Below are positions 23,066-36,100 of a stretch of DNA of 64,000 bases, in pieces. The notes under the pieces were generated by a model. It did no database searches, was not told where the DNA came from, and was given only the letters and a program-made list of their open reading frames with translations. Source of the DNA: Coptis chinensis (lineage: Eukaryota > Streptophyta > Magnoliopsida > Ranunculales > Ranunculaceae). The number at the start of each line of letters is the position of its first letter. The first letter of the stretch is position 1. The position numbers and the translations under genes are program-made. Location of the stretch: positions 186,001 to 250,000 of the forward strand of contig JADFTS010000058.1 in assembly GCA_015680905.1 (NCBI GenBank), given 5' to 3'.

Positions 23066-24090
23066 TATTGCGATGATACATACTATGTAGCATACATTTG
23101 TAAGGATGATACATACTATATATCATCCATTATTATAAACGACCCCAGAAGATCGTTTGGCTCTATAGTCCAGCGATCTGAGCCGGTCGTTAAGGCCAGT
23201 TTCGTCTGTATTGCCAAAGTATGGATGGTACATACTATATACCATCCATTATATGGAATGTTACATACCATATACCATCTTTGTGAGCACCATTATCACT
23301 TGGTTATCACCATTCTTACTGGAACTTTTAGACTGCCAAAGTAAGGATGATACATACTATATACCATCCATTATAATAAACCCCAGAAGATCGTTTTGCT
23401 CTATAATCCAGCGATCTGAGCCGGTCGTTAAGGCTAGTTTCGTCTGTATTGCCAAAGTATGGATGGTACATACTATATACCATCCATTATATGGAATATT
23501 ACATACCACATACCATCCTTGTGAGCACCATTATCACTTGGTTATCACCATTCTTACTAGAACTTTTAGACTGCCAAAGTAATGATGATACATACTATAT
23601 ACCATCCATTATTATAAACGACCCCAGAAGATGGTTTGGCTCTATAGTCCAAATGATCGAGCGGTCGTTAAGGCCAATTTTTATCAGATTGCCAAAGTAT
23701 GGATGGTACATACTATATACCATCCATTATATGGAATGCTACATACCATATATCACCCTTGTGAGCACCATTATCACTTGGTTCTCACCATTCTTACTGG
23801 AACTTTTAGACTGTCAAAATAAGGATGATACATACTATATACCATCCATTATTACAAACGACCCTAGAAGATCATTTTGCTCTATAGTCCAGCGATCTAA
23901 ACTAGTCGTTAAGGCTAGTTTCGTCTGTATTGCCAAAGTATGGATGGTACATACTATATACCATCCATTATATGTAATGTTACATACCATATACCATCTT
24001 TGTGAGCACCATTATCATTTGGTTCTCACCATTCTTACTGGAACTTTTAGACTGCCAAAGTAAGGATGATACATACTATATACCATCCAG
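23066..24090 (+). repeat. 239-bp tandem repeat with palindromic cores
   Basis: The core ggatggtacatactatatac begins at 23223, 23461, 23701 and 23942 (periods 238-241). Each unit has two hairpin cores in which ggatggta or ggatgata pairs with taccatcc, plus gagcaccattatcacttggtt. A ~240-bp period shifts reading frame in each copy, so the long frames seen here (up to 204 codons) are repeat artefacts. Related copies lie at 17640-17860 and near 40310. Confidence 0.85.
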
Positions 24091-24161
24091 GTTGTACATA
24101 ACCATAGAAAACGATCTCCTCAGATCACTTATCTATAGAGCCAAACAATCTCACAGGGTTG

Positions 24162-24425
24162 TTTAGATCAACTTGAAGCGGTCTTAAAAGGTCGTTTAGA
24201 GTGACTCCGAGAGGTCTGCCCAGATGGTTTAGAGTGATTCTGAGCGGTCTGACATTATCATTTAGAGTGAAATTCAAATTCAACATCGCAGTATCCTTCA
24301 AATTCAAATTCAAATGTCATATACAAATTCAACGTCAAATTCAAATTCAAATGTCAAATTAGAATTCGACGTCAAATTCTAATTCAAAAGTTAAATTCTA
24401 ATTCAAATGTCAAATTCAAATTCAA
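24162..24425 (+). repeat. 33-bp repeat followed by AAATTC-rich simple repeat
   Basis: Three 33-bp units start tttaga at 24162, 24195 and 24228. From about 24266 to 24425 the sequence is a simple mixture of aaattcaaattcaaatgtc units. The left flank of element II follows. Confidence 0.7.
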
Positions 24426-24512
24426 CAATGTTTGCAATGTTGTAACATTGAAGGACTCTAAGCCCGAGGGCTTACGTTGCCCGAAGACTCATCAACCCCG
24501 AAAGGAACCTAG

Positions 24513-26183
24513 TGATAAGTGCTCAAAGGTGCAATTTAACTCTCGATTATGCCTCTTGTCTAGCCATCTTAGTGGACTAATAGTGTTTATAAGTTGTGTT
24601 TTAAGATTCTACAGGTGAAAAAGAGAGTTTTGTAAAATATTAGAGAAAAAAGGGTAAAACTGAGCAATTCGGAGCATTAAGGATCACATGGGAAGCCCGT
24701 GGACAATCATGGAGAAGGCCAAGAAATTGGAGCTATTAAAGATGCGACTTGGACCTATTTTAAAGCCTATTTGGAAGCCCAAGGCCAAAGGATTCGTTGC
24801 TTGGACCAAAGCCCGCAAAAGAGGATAGAAGGATAGAGCAGAAGAGACAAAATAAGCTTACGCGTCTGGGACGCATGGATCGAGCGTCCAGACGCATGGA
24901 TTGACACTGTAGCCAATTCTTTCTCAGTTTTAGAGATGAAGTTGGACTCTGAAAGAAATCTATTTGTATTAGGAAACAAATGACGGTTTGGAATGCTTCT
25001 AGAGCTCATTATAACCTCTATAAATAGAGGATCTAAGTGCCTCATGTAATTTGCCAATTCACTTATACTCTTGTCTCCATAACTTGAGGCAGAGAGAGAT
25101 TAATAATAAAAGATCGGTTTTAACTAGCTGAGTCTTAATAAATTAGTCTTTATAGTCTTATGTTCTTCGACTCTTCTTCTTCTCGTTCTTCGTGTTCTTC
25201 CTTCTTTATGGAAGGCTAATCTTCTCCTTCAAGGGAGAAGATGAAGCTGGTGCTTAAGGCTGAGTCTTAATAAATTAGTCTGTCTAGTCTTATGTTCTTC
25301 GACTCTTCTTCCTCTCGTTCTTCGTGTTCTTCCTTCTTTATGGAAGGCTAATCTTCTCCTTCAAGGGAGAAGATGAAGCCAGTGCTTAAGGTTTGTTGAT
25401 TTTTCTGGTTCATGGTGTTCTTCAATCAGGTTAGTTCTTTGTGTTTTTAGTTATTAGTTTCATTGCCCAGACCAGGGGCTGGAAGTATAGATTAAGGTTT
25501 TTATTTATTGCAATCGAATATCATGCTAGTTTAGGGTTTTATTTATTGGAATTGAATATTTGCTACTAACATACTTTTATTTATTGCAATTGAATATAAT
25601 GCTAGAATAAGGTTTTATTTATTGTAATTGAATATTATACTATTATTCTCTACTTTTCTTCTAGTTGTGTATTGTTTTAGAGTAAGGAAGTGTTCCTTGT
25701 GTTTGCCTTAGATGGTGATTCATTGAATAGCTGCCCAAGCTCACATAAAAGGAAAGAAGATACTAGTAATATGAACATAGGAACAACCTTAAGTAGAGTT
25801 ATTCGTTAATGATGTTTCGTCCAAGAGGGCATCGGCACTCGCTTGATTGCCTAATTGTAGTCTACTTGTAAGAACAACCATGAAGCAGAAGGTCATAGAT
25901 CAAAAGTATTGGTGGATTCTAATCTCTTGAATTCCCTCTCTTATAAATTCTCAATAGTTTAGTTAATTTAGTTTAGTTTAGCATTAGAATCTGTAATATA
26001 TATAATAATAGTTTTTAATCCCTCAAACCCGCTTTCCAGTCCTGTCCTTCATATAAACATACACTTAAAAGTGGAACGATACCTTACTCATCATTTACTT
26101 ATTAAGGGATAATTAGGTTTTGATATGCTTCTGTTTTGTTCAATGACCATATATCATCTCATAACACAAAAAGAAGCGTGTCA
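24513..26183 (+). repeat. 5' LTR of element II
   Basis: It holds a 132-bp direct duplication (gctgagtcttaataaatta at 25127 and 25259) that is also in the 3' LTR, so it is older than the insertion. A TATA candidate, tataaata, lies at 25019-25026. The overall match to the 3' LTR is high by eye. Confidence 0.9.
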
Positions 26184-26185
26184 AA

Positions 26186-26198
26186 TGGCGCCGCTGCC
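26186..26198 (+). promoter_or_regulatory. Primer binding site of element II
   Basis: TGGCGCCGCTGCC lies two A residues after the LTR end, the same site as in element I. Confidence 0.8.
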
Positions 26199-26774
26199 GT
26201 TTTAAGTTGTTTATGTTTAACGTTTTCTTTCAAGTTTAAAATTTTGGATCTTTAGGTAATTTTAGCCGCATCATCCATCATTTTAAGAAAGAAAGAAGCT
26301 TGAAGGACATCTCGAAGACAAGATCTACCATCCAGGTTAGTTGAATCTTCATTATTTTCATTTCATTCTTAGTATAGTTGCATCGTAGTTTAGTTTTATT
26401 TCTCTCTTAGTATAGTTGCATCATAGTTTAGTTTTATTGTTTTCTAGTATAATTGCATTTAGGGCCTTTTCAACAATTGAAGTTGTAAGCCAACACAGCG
26501 AAACATCAAACTCTAGTGTTTCTTGTCTGAATCTTGACAAACGGACTATCATCTGTGGGCCGTGGTACTTAAGCAATCCAAGTGATTCACCATAACCCTA
26601 GAAGAGACAGCTTTAGACAACGGGCGAGATACTAGCTGCAAAGCCCAACCCAGTTGAAGGAAAGTAGTTTTGGGATAATTTAGAATAGTTGCATATTAGT
26701 TTAATTGCATTCAAGCATAGTAGGATAGTTTTCATCATCTTCGCATAGCAAGAATACTAGACAGGATTGATACA

Positions 26775-29331
26775 ATGGCCGAACGCAATGATGGAGGTGT
26801 TAGGGAACCAAATAATCCTGAAGCTATCCTACCCATGCAAGCACAACAGAGGAAGAAGCTGAGCGATTTCTATTCGCCAATCATTGGATACCCACCCAGT
26901 AGTATTGTTTTTCCAGAGATAAAATCTAACCAGTTTGAACTTAGAGCATCAGTAATCTCTATGCTTCCAAAGTTTAATGGTTTAGACAATGTTCAACCAT
27001 ATGTTCACATGAACAAATTTCTATCAGTCCTTAGAACTTTCAAGAACCAGAATATCAAAGATGAGAGTATCAAGTTGATTCTTTTTCCACTCTCACTCGA
27101 AGGTAAAGCCTCCGAATGGTTAACTGCACAACCGATCAATTCAATAGATTCGTGGGAAAAGTTAAGAACGAAGTTTATGAACAAGTTCTACCCACCCCAG
27201 AAGACAGATGCCATGCAGCAAGCCATCAACAATTTCAAAGGGAAGGTGACTGAAGAATATCATCAAAGCTGGGAGAAATTCAATGATCTGCTAGTCTCAT
27301 GTCCACATCATGGTTATGATAAGAGCACACTGGCTCATTTTTTCTATCGAGGACTCTCGATGATGAACAAGCAGATGATACAGTCAATGCACAAAGGCAA
27401 GTTTACATCAATGGATGGAGAGGAAGCTTACAACTTTCTTGAAAATTTAGCTGAAGAAACACAACAATGGACTACTAGCAACGAGGATGTAGCTAGAATG
27501 GAGGGGGAGCCAAAACAATTTGGTTACCAAGCACATGAACAATCAGATCAAGAACTGAAGTCTACATTGGCCAACCTGGCCACCAACATTGAAATTATGA
27601 GTAAGAAATTCAACCAGTTCTCTATGAATCCCTCCAAGATCAACAAGTCTCAAGCTAAATCTCTCTCAGTCATGCAAGCTAGCCGATACTGTGAAGTCTG
27701 TTCGGACACTTCTCATGCAACTCTAGAATGTCCTGGCTACTATCAACATGCATCAGTTGGAGAGTACAATGTGAACTCATTTCAGAGGCCCAACCAAGGT
27801 GGTAATAACTTTCAAGGCAATTATTGGAGACAGAATGCTGGACCCCCAGGTTCTCCAGATCAAAGTTATATTCCACAGATAAATCAAGCTTCACAGTTGG
27901 TCCCTCAACAACAATTATACTCTCAATAAAATTCTAATACAAATGGAGAGTTAGTGCCTGATCCTAGGAGAAATTATGCCACACCTACCAACCTGGAGAA
28001 TGTAATTACTTTGCTATCACAGAAAAATCAGAAGTTTGAAAGTGTTCTAGAGCTTCTTGCACAGTCTCAGCTCAATCTCCAGCAATCTCAGGCAAGTCAA
28101 TGTTCTAGAATGGAGTCTCTAGAGGCCAAGGTCGACCAACTCACTACTGCTTTGTCTGTAAAGACACAAGCCATTCAACCTAGCTTATTGGAATCAATAT
28201 CAAAGAGTGAAGATGTATGCCACATTGGGACAACTGCTAGTATTGATCACCTCCATGATAATGTCAGCTCAGTTACTACTCTCAGATCAGGATTGAAGAT
28301 AGACAACAAGGTTGACTTACCTTCTCATGATGACATTGCTACAGAGCAATCGGTCAAGATTTCAAATGAAGCTCGAAAGGAAATGGGGGAAATCCTTTCC
28401 ACTCCTAATTGTCAAGATGACCATGACAAGATATGCAAGAATGCCAAAGAGAAAGAAGAGCAAACACATGCTGATGTGTTTGTACCAAAGGCACCTTTTC
28501 CTATGTTTTTTGCTCAAAGCAAAAAGGACAAGCAATTTTTAGAGATGAAGGAGGCATTTGAGAAAGATAACATCAATATCCCCTTCCTCAAAGCGATCAA
28601 GCAGTTGCCATCATATGCCAAATTCTTGTAGGATGCATGCAACATAAAGAGAAGTACTCATGTTCCAAAGCGAGCGTTTCTAGCTGGACAAACAACATCG
28701 TTATCCACCCGGCCAAGCTCGGTCAAGCTCAAAGATCCAGGAAGTCCTATAATATCATGCAAGATAGGAGAAAAATTAACGGGTAATGCTCTTTTAGACC
28801 TTGGTGCTAGTGTTAATCTCTTGCCATATCATGTGTACCATGCGTTAGGCATGGAGAACCTAAAGCCTACAAAAGTCAAATTGAAGTTAGCTGACCGTTC
28901 TACCAAGATTCCCAGAGGCATAGTTGAGGATGTTCTTGTTCAAGTAGCCGATTTCTACTGTCCAGTTGATTTCATTGTGATAGACACCAAGGAGGTCTTT
29001 CATAAAATTCCAATTATTCTAGGCTGACCTTTCCTCGCTACTGCAAAAGCTTTGATAAATTCTCACAACGGTGAAATGAAGATCAACTTTGGTAAGATGT
29101 CCATGGACATAAATATCTTTCACCTATTGCATAAGGATTGTGATGACACCGAAGGTGGAGAGGTGTACTTCCTTGATAACATGATACAGTAATCTTTCCC
29201 ATTCGAAGATACAATTGAGAGTGCTCAATCTGAGAAAAGCCGTGATGAATTAACCCGAGAACCCCACCACAGAGGCGTTGCTAGCCATGTTCTTGGAATC
29301 TCTATAGAGAATTCAGGATTTAAGTGAGCAT
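26775..29331 (+). pseudogene. gag-protease frame of element II with stop codons
   Basis: The ATG at 26775 opens 384 codons: the gag core (MLPKFNGLDNVQPYVHMNKF, LFPLSLEGKASEWL, SWEKLRTKFMNKFYPP, DLLVSCPHHGYDKSTL) and a knuckle-like CEVCSDTSHATLEC near 27690. After a TAA at 27927 the same frame continues with TTLRSGLKIDNKV and NIPFLKAIKQLPSYAKFL, then a TAG at 28629, then the protease motif LLDLGASVNLLPYHVY (near 28795), a TGA at 29025 inside the usual GRPFLAT motif, and a TAA at 29190. No frameshift is needed over about 2.5 kb. The product would form particles and mature them; with the stops only gag can be made. Gag alone may still be functional. Confidence 0.85.
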
Positions 29332-29903
29332 AATGGAAAATTGGTAGAGAGAGTATCATACCTTGAGAAGATGAACTCTACATTTCAGGATGAACAACAT
29401 ACTTACCTTGAGAAAAATCGGTTACTAAAGAATCGCCTAAAAAAGAAGTTTCGAAAAACAACGAGAATCTAGATATTGAAATGAGTCTTCAAGGCAGAAA
29501 GTGGACCATATTGATAAGAAGAATTGCCCGGCTGCTTCTTCTACACCATCATTGTGCGAGCGAACGAGAAGTATGTGAACCCCTGCCACCCACCCACGAG
29601 AGCGATTAGCCGGACATCCATTATCATCACCGTGGTGGTAAAAGGGCACATCGATACTATTGTCTGTTAGAAAGAAAGATTTTTGTCAATCTTCTACACG
29701 GAGGAACCACAAGGCCTATCACATAATTATCGGACTGAAATAGTTCAAGGTAGAAAAGCAACTTCACCAAACAATCTATCCAACATATCAAGGAGTATTT
29801 TTGACAACCCACAAGGTGAGACCTCTCCGTCCTCCTCCAAACATTTCGCCGATTTGGTAAGAAAATCTGATCTCCACACTCCAAATTGATAATGCATGAT
29901 ATA

Positions 29904-29932
29904 TAGTCTTAGGGATCTGACTTAAAAAGACC
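29904..29932 (+). repeat. GTCT...ATCTGACT...AGAC motif, element II copy
   Basis: It shares gtct, ggatctgactta and agac in order with the two element I copies (8598-8938). The outer GTCTT and AAGAC can pair. Confidence 0.55.
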
Positions 29933-30058
29933 TAAAAAAAAATGGAAAAAAAAAATCTTGGTAAAAGGAAATGTTCTTATTTTTTGGATAAATTTTGATA
30001 TTCGGCATCAATGGTAACATCTTCCCTTTTTCTCATTCATTTCATTTACTTAATTTCT

Positions 30059-30100
30059 ATACATTGAGGACAATGCATATGTCAAGTTGAGGGAGGGTGT
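30059..30100 (+). promoter_or_regulatory. AGGA-loop hairpin plus purine tract, internal
   Basis: atacattg-AGGA-caatgcat (30059-30078) gives an 8-bp stem with one mismatch, then gttgagggagggtgt. From here to 31452 I see only AT-rich internal element sequence with no supported gene. Confidence 0.5.
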
Positions 30101-31452
30101 ACTTAAGAAGTACTTGAGAAATGAATTTTGAAAATTAGTTTTCAAAAACAAAAATATTTTTGTTTCTATATCAGTAGCATGAGAAAAATGAATTTTAATG
30201 ATGAGTCTGGGATATATATTCTATACTGCTTAGTGTTGAGTTTGATAGATAGTTGATATTATTGATTTCATTACCGCTTAGACTATTTATTATGCTCGAA
30301 CATAGTTCTTGTTGATAGAATTTTTTATCAAGGCACCACCATAATACTTGGTCAGTTTTGTGTACTTTTGATAGAAAAGAGATTTAAACCCCTAGTAAAC
30401 TGGAAGTAGAATTTTTAGACTTAGCCCGTGAGACTTGAGCTTTATACCTATTCTTTAGAGAGTTCTTACGAAAAATCCGAGTCTTAGTGACTCAACATCT
30501 TTCAGTTCTTTATGTCGTTGTAATATAGTCTCATTATTCATTGATTTGGTTAATCACGAAGTGATATCAACTGGGGAGATAGCCATTAGGTCTTGTAGTC
30601 TATTCGAAACAGAGTATCATACTGATAAGTCAAGTAGTGAACTCATTCAACCTTTATCCCACCTAGTAGGACCATCATGTTAAACCCTTTTGAGCCTTAC
30701 AATAAGCCATTTTCTTTCATAAAACCCTTTACCCTTTACCCAACTCCAAACAAGGAGTATAGCCAAAAACCTTTATCAGCCATACCCATATGTTTCTGAG
30801 AATACGAGGGGCACAAAGAGGAAGAAATAGCACAAAAGGAAGATTACAAGGAAATACCAGAGAGATACAATGAAGACCATCATTCTGTTCTAAGTGAAAG
30901 AAGCTAGTGGAAAACAAGCATATCTAGTACTAATCAAGGATATACCACTGAGCTAAAAAAAAAAAAAGAAGTTGAACAGAATGGATGGAAAAGTTAAAAC
31001 AAAGGAAGAATTTTCTCTGCAATACAGAATTTGAAGAAATCTTCCAAATAATGAACCAAACCCTTAGTATTTTTCAGAAACAACCTTTGAATCCTTTTTA
31101 CCTTTCCTTCATAAACCAATACCCAAGCCAAGTTACAACTCATGACTTATCACTACAGTATGGTATGAAGTCTAGAATAGGTGAAAGGATGCTAAAGTGA
31201 AGGACCCGACACTTCATATGTGATTGACATTCTTTCCAGGAGACTACTTTTATTCAGAAGTCTGTTTTTCAAGGTAGTATGTGGGATGTTCGTATGCATT
31301 ATTCTTTTCCCCGCATACATGAGGTAAAATATTATACCATCTTCTGAGAGATTCTTTTCTAAGAGTATGACCGGTGAGGATTGAAAGTTGAGATTATCTG
31401 TCTACAGGTAAACTAGGGATTTCGTTTCTTGGATAGGAGAGTATAGGAGATT

Positions 31453-31469
31453 GACTGAGTACACACATA
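31453..31469 (+). repeat. LINE target site duplication, 5' copy
   Basis: gactgagtacacacata occurs here and again at 37463-37479, right after the LINE A tract. Seventeen identical bases define the insertion. Confidence 0.85.
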
Positions 31470-31692
31470 GGGACTTGAGAGTTCATGTATCTGATAATGG
31501 GGACACTCTTAGGGGGGAATTGCTGTGATATAACTTAAACTACTCCAGTGATCCAGTGCTTTCTTTTTTCCTAGAATAGAAAAAAACTTTAGGTTGGGTT
31601 TCATTATCCGTTTCTAGCTTCTTGGTTATTTCCTTTTCTGGTAAAATCCTCCATTGCTGACAGTGTGAGTTTAGAAAGGGAACCAACCAAGC

Positions 31693-32952
31693 ATGGATCT
31701 TTATGCTCTTGAGAATCCATCCTCTGTTACTGGTGAGACAAGTCCCAGTACGGTACATGAAAATCTAGATATAGTGAAAGATGGGACCGGGGCATCCAAA
31801 GCTTCTTTTGCAGATAAAGTTAGAGGTGCTCAACCCCAACAGCTAAACGTAGCTGACCTTCCAGTCCCAGAGATGAAAGGAAACATTCCTTCCATTAGAC
31901 TACCACAAAAAGTAGTTGAAAGAGGATTGCTTTACTGCAAATTCTGCTTGATAGGAAGGTTAGAGTTCCAGAAAATAAAGCTAGAGGAAGTGAAAATAAT
32001 AGCTCAGGAGAAATGGCAACCGCAAGGGGATTGGAAAATCGTTCCTTTAGGCAAGGGGTTCTTCATGATACGCCTAACATGTGAAGATGACATGAAAAAT
32101 TTTTGGGGTGTAGGCCCCTGGAAGTTTGGCGACCAAATTCTGCGACTTTCGAAATGGACGCCTGATTTTGATCCAGTAGTACAACGAACCTCCACAGCAG
32201 CAGTTTGGGTGAAATTCTCAAAGCTTGGACAACAATATTGGGACTATGAAATTTTGATGTCCATAGCAAGAGGTCTTGGGAATCCAGTAGGTGTTGACAA
32301 GCATACGCTAAACCGAGACTTCGGTTTCTTTGCGTTAGTTTTGGTGGAAATCGATCTCGCCAAGCCTATCCCTGGAAAAATATTAGTGGAGGTGGGGGAA
32401 GGAAAATCTTTCTTCCAGGAGGTGGAAGTGGAGAAATTGTCGAAATTCTACCCTCACTGCAAAGTAGTAGGACATATCATAGCGGAATGCACGGTGATGA
32501 GAAGGATAAGGGGTAGAGAAAACACAATCAGGAACGCTGCATCCAAGCCAGATGATCAATTGCCTGAGAGTAATAAAGGCAAGGAAGCAGCAGAGATCGA
32601 TCAACCGGCATGGCAGAGGAAAAAATATAAAAGAAATAGAAGGAAGAAGAATACCACTACACAAGCCCCGTATGCAGGAGTGAGTGGCACTAAGGATGCC
32701 CTTGGGAATTTGATAGAGGCTTATGCAACAGAGCCGGGGGAAATCTTTCAGGACTCTATTTCGGAACTAGAAGAGATCACTCAGAACACAGCTGAGATGG
32801 AGGTAAGGGAAACAGTGGACGCTGTTCCTAATCGAAATTCTGGAACTCTTAGCTCAGTGGAGAATGCTAGGACGTCAATAGTGGCAGTTACTATTGGTGA
32901 TCAAGCTATTGTCTCCGAAAGAGTAGAAGACCAAGTCGGGGGCAATCTTTAA
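31693..32952 (+). CDS. LINE ORF1, DUF4283-type RNA-binding protein
   Basis: An intact 419-codon frame starting MDLYALENPSS. Residues about 75-230 form the DUF4283-like domain of plant LINE ORF1 (GLLYCKFCLIGRLEFQKIKL, FFMIRLTCEDDMKNFW, WTPDFDP, VWVKFSKLGQQYWD). A zinc-knuckle position follows at about residue 255: FYPHCKVVGHIIAEC, where the first Cys is replaced by Tyr. The C-terminal third is polar with a basic KKYKRNRRKKN stretch. It would bind LINE RNA and help form the retrotransposition particle. It has no stops, unlike ORF2, about 220 bp downstream. Confidence 0.85.
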   Translation: MDLYALENPSSVTGETSPSTVHENLDIVKDGTGASKASFADKVRGAQPQQLNVADLPVPEMKGNIPSIRLPQKVVERGLLYCKFCLIGRLEFQKIKLEEVKIIAQEKWQPQGDWKIVPLGKGFFMIRLTCEDDMKNFWGVGPWKFGDQILRLSKWTPDFDPVVQRTSTAAVWVKFSKLGQQYWDYEILMSIARGLGNPVGVDKHTLNRDFGFFALVLVEIDLAKPIPGKILVEVGEGKSFFQEVEVEKLSKFYPHCKVVGHIIAECTVMRRIRGRENTIRNAASKPDDQLPESNKGKEAAEIDQPAWQRKKYKRNRRKKNTTTQAPYAGVSGTKDALGNLIEAYATEPGEIFQDSISELEEITQNTAEMEVRETVDAVPNRNSGTLSSVENARTSIVAVTIGDQAIVSERVEDQVGGNL

Positions 32953-33171
32953 GAAGGTGAGCACACTGGATGTGGGATAAGCTCATATGACGATGCCAAC
33001 CCACTACAATTGGTAGTTGCAGCAGTGACCGACCCCATCGCGTCACTCAAGTCACCCACAAATACTCTTAGAGCTTTTAACGGCTGAAGCTCGCTATTAT
33101 TAGCGATCCGTCATTGCATAACATGGTGAGGAGGAGGCAGAAGAAGCTGAGAGAGCTGAGAAAGAAGGAAC

Positions 33172-36100
33172 ATGGAGGACACAAAAGAAGAAGGCAACAA
33201 AGTCCAAGTGGATGGAGCAGGATCTCTCACCTCCATCTACAAGGGCCAGACTAGCCTCCATACCTCAACAATGAATATAAGCTATTGGAACATCAGGGGA
33301 GTGAAACAGGAAAAATCAATCACTTACCTGAAGGATGTCATAGCCAGTCATAAACCAGACATTATATGTCTGGCGGAACCTCTCATGTCTCCGCCTTCTA
33401 GGACGCCTGAGTTTTTTTGCAGGTTGGGGTTCAATGAGGACTTTGTACATAATAATATTCCCAATAGGATAGGGAATATATGGGTTTTTTGGAGGAAGGG
33501 AATTGTAATAAATTTGGTTGATATGTCGCATCAGCATATTTCTATTAAAACTGGTGACCTCCTTATATCGCTGGTTCATGCCAGATCAGCTTATGTGCAA
33601 AGACGAGCACTATGGGACGAGTTGTCGCAGCTGGGTTTGAATGCGGAAGCTTGGGCAGTGGCAGGGGACTTTAATATGGTTACTTCGAATGAAGAAAGAA
33701 AAGGGGGAAGGCTTCCTTGTCAAATAGCAGTAAATGAGTTTGTTGAGTTTATAAATGGGAATGCGCTTATAGATACTACAAGTCTCGGCTTCAAGTTTTC
33801 ATGGTCAAACAAAAGACACGAAGATAAAAGAATGGTACAGAAAATTGATCGCATTTTGGTTAATCAGAAATGGATAGATGCAGCCACAGGATGGCGAAGC
33901 AAGATCCTACAACGGAGGATTTCGGATCACTCCCCTATTGTAGGATGGTTCACCGCTATTCCTAAGCCTCATAATATTCCTTTCAGGTTCAAGAAGCACT
34001 GGATAAAGCATGAGAGTCTCAAAGAGGTCGTCAAACAGAGTTGGGAAGAACGCCTCGAGGATGTGCCTATAAGAAAAGTCATGAAAAAACTCAAAAGGTT
34101 GAAGGAAGCTCTAAAAACATGGAGCTGGGAAACTTTCGGGGATTTGAGCAAAAAGAAAAAGAGAGTGACAGAGGATCTGGAAAGGATAATGAAGGAGCAA
34201 GAGGAGGACCCTTTTAATGTCCAGCTACAAGAAAGGGAACGAAATTTAGAAGAGGAACTAAATTTAGAAGAGGAACTAAATGGCATTTTGGACACAGAAG
34301 CGGCACAATGGCGGCAAAAAGCTAGAGTTAGTGAGGCCTTTGAAGGGGACAGGAACACAACTTACTTTCATGCTCTTCACAAGCTGCAAATGAATAAAGC
34401 CTTGATCCTGGAAATTCAGAAAGGCGATGGAACCATCCTTAAGCAGCAACAAGACATCAAGCAGCACATCGTCTCAGTGTTTGAAGCCAAGTACAAGCCG
34501 CAAACAGTCATACCTAATGTTGGACTGATGGAACTTATACCGTAGCTTGTGACTGACGAGGATAATGCAAATCTCTCAGAAATCCCTACCTTCACAGAGA
34601 TCAAGCATGCTGTGTTTAACATGGACGCTAATAGCTCACCAGGTTCGGATGGATTTCAAGGTGCATTTTACCAACTTTTTGGGATATAGTGAATTTGGAT
34701 GTCGGCAAAGCCATTATCTCTTTCTTCAAAGACAACAAGTGCAGCCGTGGTATGAACTCAAATTTTTGGTGCTCCTACCAAAGGTAACTAATGCCAAAGC
34801 TGTAAATCATTATAGACCATTATGTTTGAGTAATTTACTTTTAAGATTATTACAAAAATCTTGTCTATACGGGTTAATCTAATGGCAACCAAGTTGATCA
34901 GTTGTGAATAGCTCGGCTTTATCAAAGGCAGGAATAGCTCCATGGGCATCTGTTTAGCGTCAGAAATGATGAATGAGCTTGAGCACCATCGAAGGGGGGG
35001 GGGTAACATTGGGCTGAAGCTGGACATAGCGCAGGCGTTCGACACTCTTAGCTGGGAGTTCCTTGCCGAGGTTATGAAGAGATTTGGCTTCTCCAAAAAG
35101 TGGTGTGATTGGATTGAGACAATTCTCAGCAGTGCAAAGCTATCGGTTATGATAAACGGATGACCATGTGGGTTCTTTGTGGCTGGAAGAGGGTTGAGGC
35201 AGGGGGACCCCCTATCCCCGTTCCTTTTCGACTTGGCGGAAGATGTTCTCAGTAGGAGAATAAACCACTATTTTCAGGTGGGCCTCATGAAGCAGATGGT
35301 GACCATCGGAGATACTCCTGGGCCTACTCATCTTCTTTTTGCAGATGATCTCTTTCTGTTTACAAATGGTGACATCCGAGGGATCAGAAGACTGAAGGTG
35401 GCACTTTCAGAGTATCAGCAAGCAGCGGGACAATTCTTTAACACCACGAAAAGCAAAATCTTTCTAGGGAATATGACAGGTGTTAAGAAAAGGAAAGTAG
35501 AGGAGCTCTTGGATATCAAAGAAGGAGAGCTCCCGGAGCTTTATCTTGGAGTTCCACTTTTTAAAGGCAGAGTTACAAGTAGATGTATCCAACCTCTAGT
35601 TGATAGAATCAAAAGGAAAGCTTCTGGATGGGCAGGCAGGTTGTTATCTTTTCAAGGGAGAGTGATCATGGCACAGGCTATCCTCTCAAGTATACCGATA
35701 CACAACATGTCGGTGTATAAATGGCCCAAGAAAAGCATCAAGGACGGAGAAGTGGCCATAAGGAATTTTATATGGTCAGGGGATCCTATGAAGAGACGAA
35801 TGATCACTCTTAAGTGGGAAAGTGTTTGTAAACCCAAAGATGAAGGGTGGCTTGGAATACGAAGGTTGGAGGAGCTGAACAAGGCGCTACTCATCAAGTT
35901 AGCATGGTGCTTCTTAAATAAACAAAATGATTGGAGTACCTTCATGAACAGGAAATTCACTAAAAAGGATGGAAGCTACCTCACTTATCACAAGCCATCA
36001 TCGGTTTGGCCAGGCCTTCGGGGTGCTCTGGGAAGTAAAAACCTTTCTTTGGATGGATCATCGGCAAAGGTGACAAGGTGGATCTATGGAGAGATAATTG

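Noticed and set aside
23449-24063. 204-codon frame in the 239-bp array
   Set aside because: It only restates the tandem repeat; unit lengths of 238-241 bp change the frame in each copy and several frames are open.
23066-24090. CRISPR-like array
   Set aside because: Units are 239 bp with no unique spacers, in a plant nuclear context; it is a satellite-like repeat.
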